This document shows, in pieces, positions 1 to 5,066 of a stretch of DNA of 6,676 bases (its first letter is position 1; each line of letters opens with the position of its first letter). Where the stretch lies: positions 1 to 6,676 of the forward strand of contig CAMWSA010000210.1 in assembly GCA_947176785.1 (NCBI GenBank). The letters are read 5' to 3'. The notes under the pieces are model-generated. The model saw nothing but the letters and a program-made list of their open reading frames with translations. It was not told the DNA's origin and did no database searches. Both the position numbers and the translations under genes were made by a program. The DNA comes from an uncultured Lachnospiraceae bacterium (GTDB lineage Bacteria; Bacillota; Clostridia; Lachnospirales; Lachnospiraceae).

Positions 1-104
1 TCATATTGGTTCACATCCCATCCAAGCCCTACCACCACTTTGCGAAGTCCCGGATTTCCTTTTGTTAAACTGACTTTCTGTCCTTTCTGTAAAGAAACTG
101 ACAT
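1..104 (-). CDS. terD: TerD family protein, N-terminal fragment (cut by left edge)
   Basis: This is the first 34 codons of a second TerD-family gene; the rest lies beyond the left edge. The ATG at 104-102 opens a frame reading MSVSLQKGQKVSLTKG and then GNPGLRKVVVGLGWDVNQY before the sequence ends. This matches residues 1-34 of the complete TerD at 153-734 almost position for position (KGQKV-LTKGNPGL-K-VGLGWDVN), so it is a tandem paralog. An AGGAGG ribosome binding site at 118-113, eight bases from the ATG, fixes the start. It follows the upstream terD after 48 bases with no terminator visible, so the two are probably co-transcribed. TerD proteins are cytoplasmic beta-sandwich calcium-binding proteins of the tellurite/stress response. 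The calcium-binding part is outside the window, so whether this copy is functional cannot be judged. The symbol is family-level only; terE or an yceC/D/E-type name could equally apply. Confidence 0.93.
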   Translation of the reverse strand, partial: MSVSLQKGQKVSLTKGNPGLRKVVVGLGWDVNQY

Positions 105-112
105 AATAAATT

Positions 113-118
113 CCTCCT
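113..118 (-). promoter_or_regulatory. Ribosome binding site of the partial terD
   Basis: A consensus AGGAGG sits eight bases before the ATG at 104-102. It decides the start of this cut gene and rules out an overlapping 77-codon frame (234-1), which runs through the site itself and shows no TerD similarity. Confidence 0.85.
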
Positions 119-152
119 GCTGCTCTGTTTCTCCTGGCGTCCTCTGGGGGGT

Positions 153-734
153 TTATGCCACTTCTATGCCATAATGACCGCACAAGGCTGCCAGCCCGCC
201 CTGGAAACCGCTGCCGATCGCATTGAATTTCCACTCGCCGTTATTTTTATACAGTTCACCTACCACAATGGCCGTCTCAATAGAGAAATCCTCGCCCAGG
301 TCATACCGGATTAATTCCGTCCCTGATATTTCATCCACAATTCGAATAAATGCGTTGGAGACCTGCCCGAAATTCTGTCGTCTCACATCCGCTTCATAAA
401 TAGTGACCGCAAAGGCAACCTTGGACACGTTGGCAGGGATCATGGTCAGATCAACCAGAATCTGTTCATCGTCCCCTTCACCCTCTCCCGTCAGATTATC
501 GCCCAAATGCTTCAGAGCGCCGCTGGGATGTTCCAGATTTCCATAGAAAATAAACTCCTTCTCCGTAGGACACTTGCCGTTGTCCCCTGTCATAAAAGCG
601 GCGGCATCCAGGTCAAAATCCGCACCCGAATCAAAAGCGTTTACATCCCAGCCCAAGCCTACCATAATCTTCTTCAAGCCGGGATTTCCTTTTGTCAGGT
701 CTACCTTTTGTCCTTTTGATAAATTGATCGGCAT
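153..734 (-). CDS. terD: TerD family protein (calcium-binding stress protein)
   Basis: Complete 193-residue TerD-family protein, the normal length for the family. Motifs in order: N-terminal KGQKVDLTKGNPGLKK (8-22), GLGWD (26-30), the acidic signature DFDLDAAAF (39-47), GDNLTGEGEGDDE (78-90), NFGQVSNAFIRIVD (121-134) and the C-terminal GELYKNNGEWKFNAIGSG (159-176). The aspartates of DFDLD and of the GEGEGDDE loop are those expected to bind calcium in TerD-type proteins. No signal peptide or membrane segment is seen, so it is cytoplasmic. The ATG is preceded by AAGGAGG at 749-743 with an eight-base spacer, and the stop is TAA. It lies 49 bases after the TelA gene and 48 bases before a second TerD copy, consistent with one operon. 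In characterised Ter loci these proteins contribute to tellurite, oxidative-stress and phage resistance; the biochemical output is unresolved. The family call is very secure; which ter or yce paralog it is cannot be decided. Confidence 0.97.
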   Translation of the reverse strand: MPINLSKGQKVDLTKGNPGLKKIMVGLGWDVNAFDSGADFDLDAAAFMTGDNGKCPTEKEFIFYGNLEHPSGALKHLGDNLTGEGEGDDEQILVDLTMIPANVSKVAFAVTIYEADVRRQNFGQVSNAFIRIVDEISGTELIRYDLGEDFSIETAIVVGELYKNNGEWKFNAIGSGFQGGLAALCGHYGIEVA

Positions 735-783
735 ATATTTGCCCTCCTTATATAAAAAATTTTTTTATTCACACTTGCGGAGC

Positions 784-1929
784 CTATTTGGCATCAAATA
801 TATGATATTTCTGGTTATACTCCGTCTTGATCTTCTCAAGCCTTGCCTGGTCCTCCACGCGCTGCTTTCTGGCTCTTTCCTGAATCTGGCGCGTCTCGTC
901 GATTCCGTTTACAATCGTCCTCCAGGTGGTTTCCAGGGTCTCTATCTTGATGGAGCTTCCGGCGGCCATCTTAGCGGTCATCTTGGACTGCTCCACCGTA
1001 TTGCGGGCGTTTTTAATCAGCATCTCGTTTGTCTTTTCATCCAGCGCGGTCATCGCATCCGCCTGAATCCGCTGGCGCTTCAGCATAATGGCCTGGGCCA
1101 GGGCCTGTTTAAACACCGGCAGCGTGATAATAAATGCCGAATTAATCTTCCTCACCAGGTTCATATTGGTGAATTCCATGGTCTTGATCATGGGAACGGA
1201 CTGCATTGCCACATTCTCCGCAGTGCGCAGGTCCTGTGTCCTCTGTTCCAGCATCATAAGCGCCTGCTCCAGGGTCTGCAGCTCGAACTGTATGGAGTTA
1301 TCTCCCGTAGTCTCCATGTCCTTCTGCCTTTTCGCAATATGCTCTTCCAACTCCCGGCATCCCTGCTCCCCTGCAAGAATATATTTCACCAACTGATGAT
1401 AATATTCGACATTGGCGTCAAATAGCTGATCCAGTTTGCGGTTAGATTGCCTGATCTCAGACTCATACTGTTTCAGCTGTACATAGATTTTGTCTACTTC
1501 CTCACCCATAGTATGGTATTTGCTCAAAATCTTATCCAGCTGTTTTCTCAGGTTTCCAAAGAGCTTCCCGAACAGAGTGGGATTATCCTTGATCTCGTCG
1601 ATATCAAATTTCTGCATGATTTTGGCCAGCGTATTTAACATCTCGCTGGATTCATCCAGCTGTGACATGTTCATACTGTTAAGTACCACATCCGACGCCC
1701 TGGAGATCCCCTCTGCGGCTTCCGCCCCAAAAGATACAATGCTTTCCAGGTTGTCGATCTCAATGGTGCTGACCAATGCATCCACCTCGGGGGAATTTAC
1801 AAGCTGCGTGTTCATCTGCTGCCTGTCCGCGACAATGTCGTAACTCTCCACCACCGCCAATTCATTCTTTGTGTCCGGTGCCGTGATTACCTCCGGGGGC
1901 TGTGTCGTTTTAGTGAAATCCAATGCCAT
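784..1929 (-). CDS. telA: Toxic anion resistance protein, TelA family
   Basis: A 381-residue protein of the TelA/KlaA/YceH 'toxic anion resistance' family, of typical length. It is almost entirely helical and highly charged, with long heptad-like coiled-coil stretches (about 120-240 and 295-375). Family-like segments include LFGNLRKQLDKILSKYHTM (123-141), the central NMNLVRKINSAFIITLPVFK (255-274) and the C-terminal LETTWRTIVNGIDETRQI (332-349). No signal peptide or transmembrane helix is visible, so it should be cytoplasmic, possibly peripheral at the membrane. The ATG lies three bases after the TAA of the YceG-like gene. Its AGGAG site (1942-1938, eight-base spacer) is inside the end of that gene, suggesting coupled translation. 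TelA proteins are linked to tellurite and other stress resistance, and they commonly neighbour YceG-like and TerD genes, as here; their molecular activity is not established. The Bacillus equivalent is usually called yceH. Confidence 0.96.
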   Translation of the reverse strand: MALDFTKTTQPPEVITAPDTKNELAVVESYDIVADRQQMNTQLVNSPEVDALVSTIEIDNLESIVSFGAEAAEGISRASDVVLNSMNMSQLDESSEMLNTLAKIMQKFDIDEIKDNPTLFGKLFGNLRKQLDKILSKYHTMGEEVDKIYVQLKQYESEIRQSNRKLDQLFDANVEYYHQLVKYILAGEQGCRELEEHIAKRQKDMETTGDNSIQFELQTLEQALMMLEQRTQDLRTAENVAMQSVPMIKTMEFTNMNLVRKINSAFIITLPVFKQALAQAIMLKRQRIQADAMTALDEKTNEMLIKNARNTVEQSKMTAKMAAGSSIKIETLETTWRTIVNGIDETRQIQERARKQRVEDQARLEKIKTEYNQKYHIFDAK

Positions 1930-1932
1930 GCC

Positions 1933-4203
1933 TTAGTCTCCTCTCTTAAATATCTTCTCACGCCAGGAACGACGTGTATTTTCAGGGATTGTATCAAAAT
2001 CGGGAATCACCAGATCATAGACATATTCCCCGATCTGATGCTCCTCCAGATTTTTGCTGTTCAGATATCTCTCTGCACACTGATATCCGGTGGGCACAAA
2101 GAAGACAATATCAAACCCGACCAGATTCAGGAATGCCGTCAGTATACCGTCCTCTAAGGAAATTGCCGTATCCGAGGTATTGATGTATATAAGCTTGGGA
2201 TTTTTTTTTGTAAAATCAAACTTTTGCAGCATCCGCTGCATTTCCTTGTTCAGATTCAACACGGTTGCGATTGCCGTATACTCCGTCCCGTTTTCAAAAA
2301 TTCCCTTAATCATCTTACGGTCCAGCAGCAGCTGAAGCTTGTCCAGCATATGCTCCTGCATCTCTTCCCGCAAAACACCATATGTATAGCAGGAATGAGA
2401 TTTTATTTTCTCCCTCTGCAGTTTCCCGTTTTTCAGGAATCCCGCGGCATGTGCCCTGACGGGATTGGGGTTATTCGGCCGCAAATACGGTGCCCCCCTG
2501 ATCACCATGGTATCCGGCGTCATAAGCTTCTTAATCCCGGCCCAGTAGGGTTCTGTCAGCCCCCCTTTTATCCCGGATACTTTTGCGTAGATCACGGGCA
2601 TTGTCACCACGTTGTCCGTCACGCTGAAATTCGGCCTGTATTTTAACTCCTGATCCCACAAAATGGCAATCTCCTCATAGATAGACTTTAATGTGGCAGA
2701 CACCCCTTTCTGATATTGTTGGTTTCGGTACATCCCGGTATCCTGGTACATAATGGTATCCAGTTCCCGTTCCGCATGGTATGCGGAGGTTGACAGCTGC
2801 AGATCTGCGTGCTCTCTGGGAAATCTTGTGACCTGCAGGGACTCGCTGTAATGCAGCTCATATAAGCTGTCGGCCTGCAGGCAGCATTTTTTATTCAGAT
2901 CCGGGACCAGAATCACCACATCCACCGGCAGTCTGCTCAGATACCGCAGAAAAAGGGCCTCGTTCTCATTCCTGCACCCTCCCAGATAGACGAAACATGC
3001 CACCTGGGGACTTTCCCACTTTTTAAACAGGGCGTCCTGAAAGCGTTTCAGCCAGCACAACAGATATATTGTCCTGTTCGTCAGCCTGTTCAGATTGCCC
3101 GCCACATCTCCTGCTTCCTCCAGCACCACATCGGTAAATGCTTTCCGCAGGATTCTCTGAAGTTCCTCGGAGGCCAGAATAATATTGCCGATCAGATCGG
3201 CCACCATCTGATTCACATCTCTATACTGCTTTCTTCTGATGGCACCGATCTCTTCGTTGGAGGGCGGCATCAGTTCCGATTCCACGATGACCAGATTTCT
3301 GCCTGCCCCGGCCATATCCAGCTGAAAGTGGTAAAGTTCGTTCACATAAGTCAGCTTGTCCTCCACCCCCTCCATTCGCAGGAAACAGTTATAAAAAAGC
3401 TTTTCATCCCGCCCCCTGGCCTGCACCGGCCTGAGTACATCCGCAAGCCCCTTTCCCTCAATCCACGTATTGGTACAATTCCGCAGCTTGGGGGGCATGC
3501 CGTAAAGCCTCTCTGCATTTTCTCTCTCTTCTATTTCTTTTCTTAAAGACTTAATACAAAATCCCTGGGGAAACTCTCCCATGCCGGGCAACTCCAGTTT
3601 CCGGGAGAAACGGGAATCCCGGTCAAGCGCACAGTAGCCTCCGTCCCCCTGATATTGCAGGAGTACAATATCGCAGCCTGCCCCGGACAGGATACACAAA
3701 AATTTCAGTTCATAGTTGCTGATATTTCCCTCATACAGGATTTTGGGAATGCGGTTTTCTCCCAGCTGGTTTACAACCCGCTCAAATTTGTAATACAGCC
3801 AGCACATGAACTTAATGTACGCATTGCGCAGCATATTGTCGTTTTTCCCTTCTCTGCGCATACCGTCCAAAGTATCATAAATAGAATCCGCCACATTTTT
3901 ACGTTGGACTTCCTTCATTCTTGGAAGCCATTTTTGCAGGCTGGTTAGCAGAAATCCTATATTAAGTTGAAACTGCATCCCCATGATTTCTTCATAATAC
4001 GCCAGATTTTTCTCATCCGGATTGGGAATCTTCCCCTCGATCACCACACCGGTTTTTCTGGCCTCCTCATAATAGCGCACAAGAAATTCCCGGATCGGGT
4101 CATTATACCCGTTGATCCGGTAAAAGAATATGCCCTGTTCCCGGCGTTTCCCATATTCCAAAAAAAAGTCGTCCAAGCTGCCAAGCGCTCTGTGTTCAAA
4201 CAT
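1933..4203 (-). CDS. YceG-like 'biosynthetic module' protein with three repeated units
   Basis: A 756-residue soluble protein resembling the YceG family found beside TelA and TerD (Pfam describes it as a putative component of a 'biosynthetic module'). It seems longer than the usual members of roughly 500-550 residues. Three related units are visible: about 129-187, 379-436 and 645-707. Each has a helix, then a strand (PKILYEGN; ACFVYLGG; PKLIYINT), then a helix with a conserved Glu (E165, E415, E684), then a strand with a conserved Asp (D178, D428, D698: CDIVLLQ; VDVVILVP; FDIVFFVP). This alternation looks Rossmann-like. An N-terminal block (about 26-65) also resembles a block at 537-578, suggesting larger duplication. 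The ATG at 4203 is the likely start because an in-frame TAA lies at 4209-4207 and the next Met is residue 74; its ribosome site is weak (GGGA). A hairpin lies upstream. It is not related to the lytic transglycosylase MltG, also called YceG. Reaction and ligand are unknown. Confidence 0.86.
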   Translation of the reverse strand: MFEHRALGSLDDFFLEYGKRREQGIFFYRINGYNDPIREFLVRYYEEARKTGVVIEGKIPNPDEKNLAYYEEIMGMQFQLNIGFLLTSLQKWLPRMKEVQRKNVADSIYDTLDGMRREGKNDNMLRNAYIKFMCWLYYKFERVVNQLGENRIPKILYEGNISNYELKFLCILSGAGCDIVLLQYQGDGGYCALDRDSRFSRKLELPGMGEFPQGFCIKSLRKEIEERENAERLYGMPPKLRNCTNTWIEGKGLADVLRPVQARGRDEKLFYNCFLRMEGVEDKLTYVNELYHFQLDMAGAGRNLVIVESELMPPSNEEIGAIRRKQYRDVNQMVADLIGNIILASEELQRILRKAFTDVVLEEAGDVAGNLNRLTNRTIYLLCWLKRFQDALFKKWESPQVACFVYLGGCRNENEALFLRYLSRLPVDVVILVPDLNKKCCLQADSLYELHYSESLQVTRFPREHADLQLSTSAYHAERELDTIMYQDTGMYRNQQYQKGVSATLKSIYEEIAILWDQELKYRPNFSVTDNVVTMPVIYAKVSGIKGGLTEPYWAGIKKLMTPDTMVIRGAPYLRPNNPNPVRAHAAGFLKNGKLQREKIKSHSCYTYGVLREEMQEHMLDKLQLLLDRKMIKGIFENGTEYTAIATVLNLNKEMQRMLQKFDFTKKNPKLIYINTSDTAISLEDGILTAFLNLVGFDIVFFVPTGYQCAERYLNSKNLEEHQIGEYVYDLVIPDFDTIPENTRRSWREKIFKRGD
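1938..1942 (-). promoter_or_regulatory. TelA ribosome binding site inside the end of the YceG-like gene
   Basis: AGGAG at 1942-1938 lies within the last codons of the YceG-like gene, eight bases from the TelA ATG. The two reading frames are separated by only three bases (1930-1932), so ribosomes finishing the first gene would expose or re-use this site. This supports coupled translation and a fixed ratio of the two proteins. Confidence 0.75.
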
Positions 4204-4259
4204 ATATTATCCCAGTTCCGTGACTGCCTTTTCGGTTGCTATACCCACGACTGATTAGC

Positions 4260-4323
4260 TTTTCCTTCCTGCATGTCACATGCTGCCCGATTTTACAGCA
4301 TGGGGCATGCAGGAAGCGGAAAA
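4260..4323. repeat. Long nested inverted repeat (hairpin) upstream of the YceG-like gene
   Basis: The outer arms CTTCCTGCATG (4265-4275) and CATGCAGGAAG (4306-4316) are perfect over 11 bases. They extend outward by TTTTC (4260-4264) against GAAAA (4319-4323) across a two-base bulge. Inner arms CATGCTG (4279-4285) and CAGCATG (4296-4302) are perfect over 7 bases, with a 3x3 internal loop and a ten-base apical loop (4286-4295). In the minus-strand transcript this gives about 23 base pairs, ending 56 bases before the YceG-like ATG. No T run follows on the minus strand (the next bases read GCTAATCAG), so it is not a standard intrinsic terminator. It could be an mRNA processing or stabilising element between operon halves, a protein-binding palindrome, or a small palindromic repetitive element. 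The structure is certain as sequence; its role is unknown. Confidence 0.8.
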
Positions 4324-4337
4324 TCTTTTAGGCCGTT

Positions 4338-4367
4338 CGTATATGTCCCGGCAGCCACTGTTTTCAA
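4338..4367 (-). promoter_or_regulatory. Possible sigma-A-type promoter before the YceG-like gene
   Basis: On the minus strand, TTGAAA (4367-4362) and TATACG (4343-4338) are separated by 18 bases. This is an acceptable but weak match to -35 and -10 boxes. If used, transcription would start around 4331 and the hairpin would lie in the 5' untranslated leader of the YceG-like, TelA and TerD genes. The match could be chance. Confidence 0.22.
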
Positions 4368-4375
4368 ATGATTTC

Positions 4376-4966
4376 CTAATATTTATTCATTTTATTCTTA
4401 TGCATGATATATCCAAGGCCCGAGCCCACAAGACCTCCCAGAATATGAGAGAGGTTGGAAATGTTGCTCTGCACAAACAGTCCCTGGTAGACCTGCTCAC
4501 CAATATACAGCACTGCCACCAATATGAAAGTCAACGGGATCTCCTTTTCCCTGATGCAAGTGAAAGAAGACAACATGATAAAGGCAAAAACCACACCGCT
4601 GGCTCCCAGCAGACCATATCCCGGAACAAACAGCACATGGGCAAGCCCCGTGGCCAACGCCGTTGACAAAATTACAAATACAATGTTGGAAGAGCCGTAT
4701 TTTTCCTCCAGCATGGGGCCTACCACCAGAATCAACATGATATTTCCCACAAAATGGTTTAAATCGGCATGTCCCACAATATGTCCAAACAACCTCACAT
4801 ATGTAAGGGGATTCGCCCAGGAAGAACGAAATACGCTGAAGAAATGGTCATTGGTATACCCCTTGGTTATCCAGTTCAGCAGAAGGGTTATGGCGCATAA
4901 AATCGTAAAAGTCAGAATCACGGGCGAGTTAAATGATATCCTAAATTTTTTTCCATTGTTTTTCAT
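4376..4966 (-). CDS. Rhomboid family intramembrane serine protease
   Basis: A 196-residue polytopic membrane protein with the rhomboid core of six likely transmembrane helices (about 14-33, 71-88, 94-113, 119-137, 143-163, 171-189). The catalytic Ser lies in GASG (Ser123) and the partner His in NLSHILGG (His174). The supporting HxxxxHxxxN pattern of helix 2 is intact (His66, His71, Asn75), as in E. coli GlpG. Rhomboids cut transmembrane segments of substrate proteins within the bilayer; the substrate here is unknown. There is no cytoplasmic accessory domain or zinc finger. The ATG at 4966 is preferred because AGAGG (4978-4974) precedes it by seven bases; upstream in-frame starts at 4987, 5020 or a TTG at 5026 have poorer sites. 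It follows the peptidase gene after 100 bases and precedes the YceG-like gene by 172, all on one strand. Every catalytic residue is present, so it should be active. Confidence 0.93.
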   Translation of the reverse strand: MKNNGKKFRISFNSPVILTFTILCAITLLLNWITKGYTNDHFFSVFRSSWANPLTYVRLFGHIVGHADLNHFVGNIMLILVVGPMLEEKYGSSNIVFVILSTALATGLAHVLFVPGYGLLGASGVVFAFIMLSSFTCIREKEIPLTFILVAVLYIGEQVYQGLFVQSNISNLSHILGGLVGSGLGYIMHKNKMNKY

Positions 4967-4973
4967 ATGTCTG

Positions 4974-4978
4974 CCTCT
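4974..4978 (-). promoter_or_regulatory. Ribosome binding site choosing the rhomboid start
   Basis: AGAGG lies seven bases before the ATG at 4966-4964. The alternative upstream starts lack a comparable purine-rich site, so this motif decides for a 196-residue protein beginning MKNNGKKF. Confidence 0.65.
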
Positions 4979-5066
4979 TTTCCGCATATTGGGAGTCTGC
5001 CTGAACAAACCCCCGTTCATCTGCAATTATGTATAAAGGTATATTTCCCTGTGCGTGTACTATCGA

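Noticed and set aside
1..234. 77-codon minus-strand frame at the left edge
   Set aside because: It is out of frame with both TerD genes, overlaps the end of one and the start of the other, and crosses the ribosome site at 113-118.
754..766. A6T7 palindromic tract between telA and terD as a terminator
   Set aside because: There is no GC-rich stem, only an A/T run, and a strong terD ribosome site follows immediately. It may bend DNA but does not support termination.
574..1425. Long plus-strand open frame (283 codons) opposite terD and telA
   Set aside because: It lies antisense to two confidently identified genes, crosses their intergenic gap, has no ribosome site I can support, and its protein is a His/Leu-rich sequence with no recognisable domain. 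It is a shadow of codon bias on the other strand.
4260..4323. Hairpin as a Rho-independent terminator of the rhomboid transcript
   Set aside because: The base of the stem ends in GGAAAA and then GCTAATCAG on the minus strand, with no run of T after it.
4338..4367. ECF-sigma (sigma-W type) promoter before the YceG-like gene
   Set aside because: A TGAAAA element is present but no CGTA-like -10 lies about 16 bases downstream, so only a weak sigma-A-like match was kept.
4280..5036. Plus-strand frames opposite the rhomboid gene (128 and 170 codons)
   Set aside because: They are antisense to a rhomboid with every catalytic residue intact and show no motif. The first one starts inside the hairpin.
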